Shown in pieces: positions 1 through 8,111 of a stretch of 64,000 bases of DNA. The stretch covers positions 186,001-250,000 of the forward strand of contig NZ_JAPJZH010000006.1 of assembly GCF_027889715.1 (NCBI RefSeq), given 5' to 3'. The stretch is from Allohoeflea poritis (lineage in GTDB: Bacteria; Pseudomonadota; Alphaproteobacteria; Rhizobiales; Rhizobiaceae). The position numbers and the translations under genes are program-made. Each line of letters starts with the position of its first letter. The first letter of the stretch is position 1. Under the pieces are notes generated by a model that was not told the origin of the DNA, did no database searches, and saw only the letters and a list, made by a program, of their open reading frames with translations.

Positions 1-312
1 GATACCAGCGCCGCCAGCATCATTGAAATGGCCGGCGGGAAAAACGCCCTGTCCGACATTGCGGGCTTCAAGCAGATCACAGACGAGTCGGCGATGGACG
101 CAGCGCCCGATGTCATACTGGTCATGACCCGGACCGGCGATCACGGAATTAGCGCGGAGGACATCAAAAACCATCCTGCCCTGTCGGCAACCCCGGCGGC
201 TCAGAATGACCGTATCGTGCGTATGGGCGGTTTGTACCTGCTCGGATTCGGGCCGCGGACGGCGCACGCCATCCGGGATCTGTCCGACGCAATCAACGAT
301 GAAAGCCGATAA
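1..312 (+). CDS. hmuT: Haem ABC transporter substrate-binding protein, C-terminal part
   Basis: Only the last 103 residues are present; the reading frame is open from the first base. HmuT-family proteins bind haem in the periplasm and deliver it to the HmuU/HmuV importer. The visible part has the last lobe of a class III binding protein, with the segment PDVILVMTRTGD and the closing helix after RMGGLYLLGFGPRTAHAIRDL, which is typical of HmuT and related haem or cobalamin binders. The stop lies 2 bases before the permease start, so this is the first visible gene of a hmuTUV operon. The assignment rests on this fragment and on the two genes that follow. Confidence 0.85.
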   Translation, partial: DTSAASIIEMAGGKNALSDIAGFKQITDESAMDAAPDVILVMTRTGDHGISAEDIKNHPALSATPAAQNDRIVRMGGLYLLGFGPRTAHAIRDLSDAINDESR

Positions 313-314
313 CG

Positions 315-1424
315 GTGCTTCAGCGGGTAGTGGAAACCGGTGCATCGGCTGATGCTGTGCGCCCAAGCGAAGGCGACCGCTCTCGAAGGGCAAGGCTGGC
401 GATTGGGGTGCTTGTGCTGCTGCTGGCCGCGGCCGCGGTTCTGAGCCTGGCGACCGGCGCTTCCGATGCCTCCGTTGCCGCCGTCGTGCGGGCATGGGTC
501 ACGGAGCTGCTCGGCGGCCATGCGGATCTCAGCGCCCGCAATCGCATCATCATCAACGATATCAGGCTTCCGCGAATGGTGCTCGGCGTGCTGGTGGGTG
601 CAAGCCTTGCGGTATCCGGCGCCGTGATGCAGGGCCTTTTCCGCAATCCTCTGGCCGACCCCGGCATTGTCGGCGTATCCGCAGGTGCCAGCCTGGGCGC
701 TGTCTCGGTGATTGTCCTGGGAGGCACCGTCCTTTCGCCCGTTACCGCATTCGCCGGCATCTACGCGCTGCCCTTCGCGGCCTTCCTCGGCGGCCTTGTT
801 TCCACGTTCCTTCTTTACCGGGTTTCGACCCGCCAGGGGCGAACCTCGGTGGCGACCATGCTGCTTGCCGGCATCGCCCTTGGAGCGCTTGCGATGGCGC
901 TGACCGGCATCCTGATCTATCTGGCGGACGATCAGCAGCTCCGTGACCTGACGTTCTGGAACATGGGTTCCCTGGCCGGCGCCACATGGTCCAAGGTGCT
1001 CGCGGCTGGCCCGATCATTGTGGTGGTGCTGGCAAGCACGTCGCTGCTTGCATCGGGCCTCAACGCCATGACCCTCGGCGAGGCGACGGCGCGGCACATG
1101 GGGCTGGCGGTGCAGCGGTTCAAGACGACGGCGATTGTCGTCGTGGCCGCGGCGACCGGGGCGGCTGTCGCGGTCAGCGGCGGCATCGGATTTGTCGGTA
1201 TCGTCGTGCCACACCTGCTGCGTCTGCTGATCGGACCTGACCACCGCTATCTGTTGCCGGCCTCCGCCCTCCTGGGTGCCAGCCTTCTTCTGTCCGCCGA
1301 CGCAGTGGCGCGCACGATCGTCGCGCCGGCCGAACTGCCGATCGGCATCATAACCGCTGTCGTGGGCGCACCGTTTTTCCTCTGGATCCTGCTTCGCCGC
1401 CGCGGCGTGCTGGACATGCTTTGA
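315..1424 (+). CDS. hmuU: Haem ABC transporter permease (FecCD family)
   Basis: Inner-membrane permease of a haem importer, 369 residues, the usual size for FecCD/BtuC proteins. A hydrophobic helix near residues 28-48 follows a polar N-terminus, then come the conserved FecCD block around residues 80-128 (RLPRMVLGVLVGASLAVSG, MQGLFRNPLADPGIVGVSAG), MLLAGIALGA, and a C-terminal GGIGFVGIVVPHLLRLL helix pair. The start is a GTG two bases after the hmuT stop; another GTG a few codons in is possible. It sits between the binding protein and the ATPase, 12 bases before hmuV, so the three are surely one transcript. Confidence 0.9.
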   Translation: MLQRVVETGASADAVRPSEGDRSRRARLAIGVLVLLLAAAAVLSLATGASDASVAAVVRAWVTELLGGHADLSARNRIIINDIRLPRMVLGVLVGASLAVSGAVMQGLFRNPLADPGIVGVSAGASLGAVSVIVLGGTVLSPVTAFAGIYALPFAAFLGGLVSTFLLYRVSTRQGRTSVATMLLAGIALGALAMALTGILIYLADDQQLRDLTFWNMGSLAGATWSKVLAAGPIIVVVLASTSLLASGLNAMTLGEATARHMGLAVQRFKTTAIVVVAAATGAAVAVSGGIGFVGIVVPHLLRLLIGPDHRYLLPASALLGASLLLSADAVARTIVAPAELPIGIITAVVGAPFFLWILLRRRGVLDML

Positions 1425-1436
1425 GAACGATGAGCC

Positions 1437-2234
1437 ATGATTGACGTCAAGAACACGACCATCCGGATCGGGAAAAAAGAGATCGTAACCGATGCGGACT
1501 TCCACGCGGTGCCTGGTGAAATCACCACCATCATCGGACCCAATGGCAGCGGCAAGACAACGCTGCTCAAAGCGATTTCGGGGGACCTCGCCTATTGCGG
1601 CTCGATCCGGCTGCATGGCCGCGAAATCGCATCGCTTCTGCCCTGGGAAATGGCAGAAATGCGGGCAGTACTGCCGCAAAGCTCGAGCCTTGCCTTTCCC
1701 TTCACCGTGCGCGAAGTCGTCCGGTTTGGACTGACAACCGGCCGTTCGGGCAACGCCGGGAAATTGTCGGAAGACCTCGTGGAGATGGCCCTCGACCGGG
1801 TCGACCTTGCCGGGTTCACGGGCCGGTTTTACCAGGAACTATCGGGCGGCGAACAACAGCGCGTGCAGCTCGCCCGCGTGCTTTGCCAGGTGTGGGAGCC
1901 TGTTGCCGGGGACACGCCGCGATATCTTTTCCTGGATGAGCCGATCTCCAGCCTCGATATCCGTCACCAGTTGATCATCATGGATATCGCACGCGCCTAT
2001 ACACGCAGCGGCGGCGGCGTCATCGCGGTCCTGCACGATCTCAACCTGACATCCATGTATTCCGACAAGGTGCTGGTTATGCAGCATGGCCGGTGCCAGG
2101 CATTCGGCGCGCCGCAGGACGTCATCGAAGACACTTTGCTTCAAAGCGTGTTCGAATGCGGTTTGCGCGTCGGCGCAGTCCCGGCTGCTGGCGGCGCCTT
2201 TGTGCTGCCGCAATCCGCACAACCCTCGCAGTAG
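1437..2234 (+). CDS. hmuV: Haem ABC transporter ATP-binding protein
   Basis: Cytoplasmic ATPase that powers haem import with HmuU, 265 residues. The Walker A motif GPNGSGKTT is at residues 34-42, the signature LSGGEQQ at 135-141, Walker B LFLDEP at 164-169, and a switch histidine follows in VLHDLNLT. Length and the spacing of motifs fit HmuV. It closes the hmuTUV operon. Upstream haem genes such as hmuS or hmuR would lie outside the window. No iron-responsive operator can be judged because the promoter is not included. Confidence 0.92.
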   Translation: MIDVKNTTIRIGKKEIVTDADFHAVPGEITTIIGPNGSGKTTLLKAISGDLAYCGSIRLHGREIASLLPWEMAEMRAVLPQSSSLAFPFTVREVVRFGLTTGRSGNAGKLSEDLVEMALDRVDLAGFTGRFYQELSGGEQQRVQLARVLCQVWEPVAGDTPRYLFLDEPISSLDIRHQLIIMDIARAYTRSGGGVIAVLHDLNLTSMYSDKVLVMQHGRCQAFGAPQDVIEDTLLQSVFECGLRVGAVPAAGGAFVLPQSAQPSQ

Positions 2235-2319
2235 ATCGCGCATTCAAGCTTTTGCCACCGGCCCAATAGTGAACGGGCGGCGCTTGCCTTATCGCTTCCG
2301 ATGGACTTTTATCTACGCG

Positions 2320-3051
2320 GTGGAGGCGGATCGTTTAAGCAACAGCATCGATCCGGCGAGAATAAGTTCGGATTTTGGCTTGAAAAACGGGAAGTCAGAG
2401 CTATTTCGCGATCTCCAGCAACGCATCCTGACGCTTGAGCTGGCGCCGGGTACGGATCTGGACGAGAAGCAGCTGAGTGAGGAGTACGGAATATCGCGTA
2501 CGCCGCTGCGCGACGTGTTCCGGCACCTGGCGGGTCAAGGCTATCTTTCCATTGAAAGCAATCGGGGCGCGCGCGTGTCTCCGCTGTCGCACAAGTCACT
2601 TCGGGATTTTTTCCTTGCGGCGCCTATGATCTACGCTGCGACCGGGCGGCTGGCAGCGCGCAACGCGACCGTCAGTCAGCTCACCGAGCTGGAGGAGAGC
2701 GCCCGACTCTTCGACCAGGCATTGGTCGATAAATCGACCGGCGGCGTTGCGCTCCATAACAACCGCTTCCACGAGCTTATCGGCCTGATGGCCGACAATG
2801 AGTTCCTGTTGCCGAGCCACAATCGCCTTCTCATCGACCATGCACGCATTTCGATGACATTCTATCAGGCGGACGATCCTTCCCTGACGGACAATCTTGC
2901 CCGCGCCAGCGAGCAGCACTGGCAGATGGTCGCCGCCATCCGCGAGCGGGACGAGGAACGCTCCGAGGCGCTGATCTACGAGCACTGGGGCCTGTCGCGC
3001 GAATTCATCGAACCGAATATTACACCGGACAGCCTTAACATCGGGCTTTGA
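2320..3051 (+). CDS. GntR-family regulator with FCD domain
   Basis: Predicted DNA-binding repressor of the FadR/FCD subgroup. An N-terminal winged helix (ELFRDLQQRILTLELAPGTDL, then ISRTPLRDVFRHLAGQGYL) is followed by an all-helical FCD ligand domain containing HNNRFHELI and a late HWQMVAAI. The frame stays open back into hmuV, so the start is uncertain: I chose the GTG at 2320, which gives 243 residues; GTG 2269 and TTG 2380 are alternatives. It ends 6 bases before the end of the convergent dimethylglycine-dehydrogenase-like gene. FCD regulators usually sense small organic acids and often control adjacent catabolic genes; control of the neighbouring methylamine operon is only inference. Confidence 0.8.
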   Translation: MEADRLSNSIDPARISSDFGLKNGKSELFRDLQQRILTLELAPGTDLDEKQLSEEYGISRTPLRDVFRHLAGQGYLSIESNRGARVSPLSHKSLRDFFLAAPMIYAATGRLAARNATVSQLTELEESARLFDQALVDKSTGGVALHNNRFHELIGLMADNEFLLPSHNRLLIDHARISMTFYQADDPSLTDNLARASEQHWQMVAAIRERDEERSEALIYEHWGLSREFIEPNITPDSLNIGL

Positions 3052-3057
3052 AGACGC

Positions 3058-5484
3058 TCAGGATCGCATCCGCTCGGCATTCGCATCGAATAGCGGATGC
3101 GGTTGAATGCGCGCAGCAAGGCTTTCGCCGAGGATCTCGATCCGCCAGCCATCGATCCGGTCCGCCAGCTTGCGCGGCACATAGCCAAGCGCGACGGAAA
3201 CGCCGGATGCATGCGCATAGCCGCCCGACGTGACCCAGCCGCACACAGCGCCGTCGTGGCTGATCGGTTCATCGCCGATGACATCGGCGTCGCGCGCGTC
3301 GACAACAAAGCTCACGAGGCGTAGCGATCCGCCTTCGGTGCGCTCGGCCAGCGCCGCGTCCTTGCCGATGAAATCCGCTTCCTTGCCATAGGCGACAAAA
3401 CGGTCCAGCCCCGCCTCGACCGGCCCGTAAAGCGGCCGGTATTCGCGGGCCCATCCGCCGTAGTTCTTTTCCAGACGCAGGGCGTTCAGCGCGCGGCTGC
3501 CGAACAGGCGCATGCCATACGGGCGGCCCGCTTCCATCAACTGCTCGAAGATATGGCGCTGATTGTCCGGCGTCATCCAGAGTTCATAACCAAGATCGCC
3601 GGTGAACGAGACGCGGCCGACCATGGCCTCGGCCAGACCGATATCCATGCGGCGAATGTCCATGAAGCGAAACGCCGCCGCCGAGACGTCGCAGCGGGTG
3701 ACGGCGGCAAGCACATCGCGGGATTTCGGCCCGGCGACGGACAGGCCGACCAGGCCGGTGCCATAGGCCGAGACGGTCACCGAACCATCGCCCGGCAAAC
3801 GGTCTTCGAACCAGCGCAGATGGTAATTCTCGGCAATGCCGGAGCCGGCAATGAACCAGCCCTCTTCGCCGAGATTGGCGAGTGTGAAATCGCCGATCAG
3901 CTTGCCTGCTTCATTCAACATCGGGGCCAGTGTCATGCGGCCCTGCCCCGGCAGCCGGCAGGCAAGCAGACGGTCAAGCCATTCGCCGCTTGCCGGCCCT
4001 GCCACCCTGTACTTGGCAAAGCCGGAGATTTCCATCAGGCCGACGCTTTCGCGCACGGCCCTGGCCTCCTCGCCGACATGGTCGAAATCGCTGGAGCGGC
4101 GCCAGGAAAAGCGCTCCTCGACACCCTCTGGCGCGAACCAGAGCGGGACTTCCAGCCCGTAAGCAGCGCCGAACTGCGCGCCGGCCTGTTTGAGTTCGGC
4201 ATAGACCGGTGTCGTGCGCAGCGGCCGCGCGGCGGGCAGCTCCTCGTTCGGAAAGCGTATGGAGAAGCGCCGCGAATAGTTCTCGCGCACCTTCTCGTTG
4301 GTATAGGCCATGGTGGCGAAATCGCCATAGCGCGCGATGTCCATGGCGAAGACATCGAAGCCCGGATCGCCCTCGATCATCCAGTTGGCCAGCGCCAGTC
4401 CGACGCCGCCGCCCTGCGAGAACCCGGCCATGACGGCGCAGGCCGACCAGTAACCGGGCAGGCCACGCACAGGCCCGACCAGCGGATTGCCGTCCGGCGA
4501 GAAGGTGAACGGCCCGTTGATGATCTGCTTGATGCCGGCATTGTTGAAGGCCGGGAAATGCCGGAAGCCCACCTCCAGGGACGGCGCGATGCGATCGAGG
4601 TCCGGCTCCAGCAATTCGTGGCCGAAATCCCACGGGGTTTGCGTTTCCGACCAGGGGCGCCCGTCTTTCTCGTAGGTCCCCATCAGCATGCCGCGGCGTT
4701 CCTGGCGCAGGTAAAGCTCGCCGTCGAAATCGACGACATGCAGCATTTCCTTGCCGGCAGCCTCGTTGAAGGCCGTGACCTCCTGCATGTCCTCGGTGAT
4801 CAGATACATATGCTCCATGGCAAGCACCGGCAGTTCCAGCCCGACCATGCGGCCGACCTCGCGCGCCCACAGCCCGCCGGCATTGACGATGTGCTCGGCG
4901 ACGATCTCGCCGTGGTCGGTGATAACGCGCCAATGGCCGTCCTTGCGCTGGATCAGGTCCTCGACCTTTGTGCCGGTATGGACCTGCGCGCCGTTCTTCT
5001 TCGCCGCGCGCGCATAGGCGTGGGTGACCCCGTAGGGATCGACATGGCCTTCCACCTCGTCAAAGAGCGCGCCGACAAACTGGTCCGGATCGAGCAGCGG
5101 CATCAGTTCTTGGGCCTCGGCCGGTGTGATGATCTCGGTCTCAAGACCCATATAACGGCCTTTCGCCGAGATCGATTTGAGCCAGTCGAAACGCTCCGGT
5201 GTCGCGGCCAGCATCACGCCGCCGGTCATGTGCAGGCCGATATCCTGGCCGGAAAGCGCCTCGATTTCGCGATAGAGATCGACCGTGTATTTCTGCAGCT
5301 TGGCGACATTGGGATCGCCGTTGATCGTGTGCATGCCGCCGGCCGCGTGCCAGGTGGAACCGGAGGTAAGCTCCGAGCGCTCGAGCAGTACGACATCGGT
5401 CCAGCCGAAGCGTGTCAGGTGGTAGAGCACCGAGCAGCCGACAACGCCGCCGCCGATGACCACGACCTTTGCATGTGATTTCAT
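3058..5484 (-). CDS. FAD-dependent dimethylglycine/sarcosine dehydrogenase-like protein with GcvT domain
   Basis: Probable oxidative N-demethylase, 808 residues, the usual length of two-domain dimethylglycine dehydrogenases. The N-terminal FAD domain starts with the dinucleotide motif GGGVVG (residues 11-16) and has STWHAAGG around residue 46, where this family commonly links FAD covalently to the histidine. The C-terminal half is a tetrahydrofolate-binding aminomethyltransferase (GcvT) module, which would capture the methyl carbon. I start at the ATG giving MKSHAKVVVIGGG; the upstream extension has no family similarity. It is the last gene of an operon with a Rieske oxygenase and a 77-residue protein. 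Substrate could be dimethylglycine, sarcosine or another methylated amine. Confidence 0.85.
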   Translation of the reverse strand: MKSHAKVVVIGGGVVGCSVLYHLTRFGWTDVVLLERSELTSGSTWHAAGGMHTINGDPNVAKLQKYTVDLYREIEALSGQDIGLHMTGGVMLAATPERFDWLKSISAKGRYMGLETEIITPAEAQELMPLLDPDQFVGALFDEVEGHVDPYGVTHAYARAAKKNGAQVHTGTKVEDLIQRKDGHWRVITDHGEIVAEHIVNAGGLWAREVGRMVGLELPVLAMEHMYLITEDMQEVTAFNEAAGKEMLHVVDFDGELYLRQERRGMLMGTYEKDGRPWSETQTPWDFGHELLEPDLDRIAPSLEVGFRHFPAFNNAGIKQIINGPFTFSPDGNPLVGPVRGLPGYWSACAVMAGFSQGGGVGLALANWMIEGDPGFDVFAMDIARYGDFATMAYTNEKVRENYSRRFSIRFPNEELPAARPLRTTPVYAELKQAGAQFGAAYGLEVPLWFAPEGVEERFSWRRSSDFDHVGEEARAVRESVGLMEISGFAKYRVAGPASGEWLDRLLACRLPGQGRMTLAPMLNEAGKLIGDFTLANLGEEGWFIAGSGIAENYHLRWFEDRLPGDGSVTVSAYGTGLVGLSVAGPKSRDVLAAVTRCDVSAAAFRFMDIRRMDIGLAEAMVGRVSFTGDLGYELWMTPDNQRHIFEQLMEAGRPYGMRLFGSRALNALRLEKNYGGWAREYRPLYGPVEAGLDRFVAYGKEADFIGKDAALAERTEGGSLRLVSFVVDARDADVIGDEPISHDGAVCGWVTSGGYAHASGVSVALGYVPRKLADRIDGWRIEILGESLAARIQPHPLFDANAERMRS

Positions 5485-5509
5485 TGCGTATCCCTGCGTC
5501 CTTGAGACC

Positions 5510-5743
5510 TTATTGTTCGCGACCGAGGCGCTTGAGCCGCGCATGGATTTCGTTTGCGAGCGCCATGCCCTCTTCCAGGGCATAGACATAGGCGTGAACC
5601 AGGAAAAAGCCGGCCTTGTCGGTGTCCCCTTCGGCCTCGGCCGCCTCGCCCGCTTTCAGATAAAGCTCGGCAAGCCGGCCGGCATCCTCATTGCGATGTG
5701 CCTCGAGAAGCGCCGGTTCCAGTTCTGCCCATTGCGTGGCCAT
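5510..5743 (-). CDS. Small helical protein of the methylamine operon
   Basis: 77 residues, beginning MATQWAELEPALL, rich in Ala, Glu and Leu and predicted fully helical, resembling one and a half TPR-like hairpins (AGRLAELYLKAGEAAEAEGD, then KAGFFLVHAYVYALEEG). It starts 11 bases after the Rieske oxygenase stop and ends 25 bases before the dehydrogenase start, so it is co-transcribed with both. No signal peptide, cysteines or known motif are visible. I do not recognise the family. Its fixed place between two enzymes suggests an accessory or assembly role, but this is inference from position only. Confidence 0.7.
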   Translation of the reverse strand: MATQWAELEPALLEAHRNEDAGRLAELYLKAGEAAEAEGDTDKAGFFLVHAYVYALEEGMALANEIHARLKRLGREQ

Positions 5744-5754
5744 CGGGCCTTTAC

Positions 5755-6915
5755 TCAGCCGGCTTGCGAAGCGGCGAACTGGCTGGCTACCCAGTGGTGG
5801 AAGAGATGCGTGGGACTGTCCATCACCGGCGAAAAGCGCCCGCCGTCGAATTTCGAACCGCGGCGACCCTTCTGCATGCCTTCGACCACGAAAATGTCCT
5901 CCTCGAAGACGGTCTTCCACAGCGCCGTATTGGCGGCGCGCATGTCGGACCAATCCGAACCGGTAATCGCCTCGTCGGCATAGTAGATCTCGATATGCTC
6001 GACGGTCTTTTCGTTGGAGAGCGGCTGCAGGATGATGGCGAATGCATGGTCGCGGTGAACGCCCAGAAGCACATTGGGAAAGAGCGCGATATATTCCGCG
6101 CCCGCATCCCATTTGTCGCTGAGGCCGGCAAAGTCCGGGAACCGGTCGCCCTGATCGTTGATCATCGGGCGGTAGACGAGCGTGCCCTGGCCGGAAAAGC
6201 GGCCCGGCTCCTCGATATTGTAGTGATCCTCCAGGCGCGAATAGCTGTTGAGGCCGGGATGCACCCAGGGAAGATGGTAGCTCTCGCAATAGTTCTCGAC
6301 GGCCAGCTTCCAGTTGGTTTCCACCTCAAGGCGAAAGGAGCTGTCTTCGCCCGAATGATGGAGCGGTTTTTCGAACTCCGCCCAGCGCCCCATCAAATCG
6401 GCCGCGTATTCCTCGAATGGCGGCGCATTGCCCGACACATTGACGAAGATGATGCCGCGCCAGATATGCGAGCGGATTTCGATGAGGCCGAGGGTCGTCC
6501 GGTCGACGGCGTCGTGGATGTTGTTTCCCGGACCGCCGACATGCGGCGTCGTCTTGAGCGCGCCGTCATGGTCGTAGCACCAGGAATGGTATGGACAGCG
6601 GATGGCGCCGCGCAGTTTCGTGCGGTTTTCGACGAGGATCATCCCACGGTGCCGGCAGGTGTTCTGGAAGACGCGGATGCTGCCGTCGCGACCGTGCACG
6701 ATCAACAGCGGCTGTCCGAGCATGTCGACGGGCAGCGCGTCGCCCGGCTCGGGCACATCCTTGGCAAAGCCGAGGCCGGCCCAGTTTTCGAAGAAGACAG
6801 CCGATTTCTCGCGTTCGAACAATTCTGCATCGACGTAGAACTCATTCGGCAGGCCCTGTGCCCGCTCCACCGGACGCATGACCTTCTCAAGATGTGCCTG
6901 CTCAGCCGAACGCAT
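5755..6915 (-). CDS. Rieske non-haem iron oxygenase, alpha subunit (GbcA-like)
   Basis: 386 residues. The Rieske [2Fe-2S] ligands are C87-x-H89 and C107-xx-H110 (CRHRG, CPYHSW). The catalytic domain shows the mononuclear iron site in NYCESYHLPWVHP (His214, His219, with Glu211 nearby) and a late acidic ligand region EDIFVVEGMQKG. Proteins of this type next to dimethylglycine-dehydrogenase-like flavoproteins are known to demethylate quaternary amines such as glycine betaine or stachydrine. Here it leads a three-gene operon, so N-demethylation followed by further demethylation is the likely pathway. No ferredoxin reductase partner is encoded within 6 kb. The exact substrate cannot be read from sequence. 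Confidence 0.87.
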   Translation of the reverse strand: MRSAEQAHLEKVMRPVERAQGLPNEFYVDAELFEREKSAVFFENWAGLGFAKDVPEPGDALPVDMLGQPLLIVHGRDGSIRVFQNTCRHRGMILVENRTKLRGAIRCPYHSWCYDHDGALKTTPHVGGPGNNIHDAVDRTTLGLIEIRSHIWRGIIFVNVSGNAPPFEEYAADLMGRWAEFEKPLHHSGEDSSFRLEVETNWKLAVENYCESYHLPWVHPGLNSYSRLEDHYNIEEPGRFSGQGTLVYRPMINDQGDRFPDFAGLSDKWDAGAEYIALFPNVLLGVHRDHAFAIILQPLSNEKTVEHIEIYYADEAITGSDWSDMRAANTALWKTVFEEDIFVVEGMQKGRRGSKFDGGRFSPVMDSPTHLFHHWVASQFAASQAG

Positions 6916-7028
6916 CGCAACCTCCCTGCCGCGCGGTGACCAACTGCAGATTCATGGCGCAAAACGGCCACGTTGTTCAATCCGGATAAGTTTCGCTTTC
7001 GATTTAGAATAATTCAACCGAAAAACAG

Positions 7029-7922
7029 TCAGGCAGCCTCCACAAGCCAGTCGCGGACCAGTTCCACGGAGGGATCGAGCACCTTGCGGCTGTTCCATGT
7101 CAGGTGAAAGGCGCCCGGCGCCGGCACGAAGAAATCCCCTAGGGGAACAAGCCTTCCGGCGGAAAGATAGGCGCCAATCAGCCTGCTCCACCCGAGCACC
7201 ACGCCGGCCCCTTCCTCGGCGGCCTGGAGGGCGATGCTGTAATTGTTGAATCTCGGACCGTTGACCCGCGCGGTGCTGATGCCGTTCAGCGCAAACCACT
7301 CCATCCAGGTCATCCAGCCGGTGTCGATGGCCTCGAGCTGCAGGAGCGGCAGCGAAGGCAGTTCCCGGATTGTCCGTATCGCGTGATTTCCGGCAAATTC
7401 CGGGCTGCACACGGGACCGACGGAATCGGTGAAGAGCTGGATCGCCGTCTCGCCGTCCCAGCGGCCGTTTCCGTAGCGCACGACAAGGTCGATATCGGAG
7501 CGGTCGAGATCGTGAAGCCGGTCGGAAACGCGGTGGTTGATGCGCAGCTCGGGATGCGCCTGCCAGAGCCGCCCGATGCGCGGCATCAGCCACAGGCTGG
7601 CGACGGCCGCCGATGTGCCGATGGTGATCGTCGCGTCGCTCGGGGCGGAACTGATCTTTTCGAGCACCGAGGCCGTCTGCGAGAAGGACGAGGCCAGCAC
7701 GGCAAAGAGCTCGCCGCCGGCGGGCGTCAGTTCGACACCGCGGTGCAGGCGCTCGAAAAGCGGAACGCCGATTTCCTTCTCCAGCGCCTTGATCTGATGG
7801 CTGACGGCGCCGGGCGTGACGTTAAGCTCGGCGGCGGCCTGCTTGAAGCTCAAATGCCGCGCGCAGGACTCGAAAGCCGCCAGCGTGGTCAGAGACGGCA
7901 GGCCGTAATAGCGTTTGCTCAA
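7029..7922 (-). CDS. LysR-type regulator, GcvA-like
   Basis: 297 residues. The N-terminal helix-turn-helix (LTTLAAFESCARHLSFKQAA, then LNVTPGAVSHQIKALEKEIG) with the VSHQIK recognition helix is typical of the GcvA subgroup of LysR regulators; the rest is the periplasmic-binding-like effector domain. It lies upstream of the Rieske operon in the same direction (113 bases to that start) and is divergent from the flavin oxidoreductase, 189 bases away. LysR regulators usually act on the divergent promoter, so the oxidoreductase is the first candidate target and the Rieske operon the second. Confidence 0.85.
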   Translation of the reverse strand: MSKRYYGLPSLTTLAAFESCARHLSFKQAAAELNVTPGAVSHQIKALEKEIGVPLFERLHRGVELTPAGGELFAVLASSFSQTASVLEKISSAPSDATITIGTSAAVASLWLMPRIGRLWQAHPELRINHRVSDRLHDLDRSDIDLVVRYGNGRWDGETAIQLFTDSVGPVCSPEFAGNHAIRTIRELPSLPLLQLEAIDTGWMTWMEWFALNGISTARVNGPRFNNYSIALQAAEEGAGVVLGWSRLIGAYLSAGRLVPLGDFFVPAPGAFHLTWNSRKVLDPSVELVRDWLVEAA

Positions 7923-7975
7923 AATTCTCCCCGCATGCCTTATCGCGCGTCAGACAAGGTGTTCGTTTCGGCGCG

Positions 7976-8037
7976 GCGCGTCAATGACGTTGTTTCAGGA
8001 CGGCGCGTTGCGGCAGCCTGCACAACGATTGACGCGC
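7976..8037. promoter_or_regulatory. Long inverted repeat between LysR and oxidoreductase genes
   Basis: GCGCGTCAAT at 7976-7985 and its exact complement ATTGACGCGC at 8028-8037 are separated by 42 bases, and both sit in the 189-base divergent intergenic region. Paired half sites spaced by a few helical turns would suit a LysR tetramer bound to a looped promoter. Whether the LysR protein binds here is inference. Confidence 0.4.
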
Positions 8038-8111
8038 GAACAATTTGACGTCCGGACGCCGCACCGATATCCAAAGTGCAGCGGGCCGCCATGTCAGGGC
8101 GGCCCGATTTC

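Noticed and set aside
201-1679. A 492-codon open frame on the minus strand opposite hmuU and hmuV
   Set aside because: Its translation is low-complexity and basic without family similarity, and it lies across two well-supported genes.
3553-5478. A 641-codon open frame on the plus strand opposite the dimethylglycine-dehydrogenase-like gene
   Set aside because: It is the antisense shadow of a long GC-rich gene, has no domain-like sequence and is far too rich in His, Arg and Gly; the minus-strand frame matches a known family end to end.
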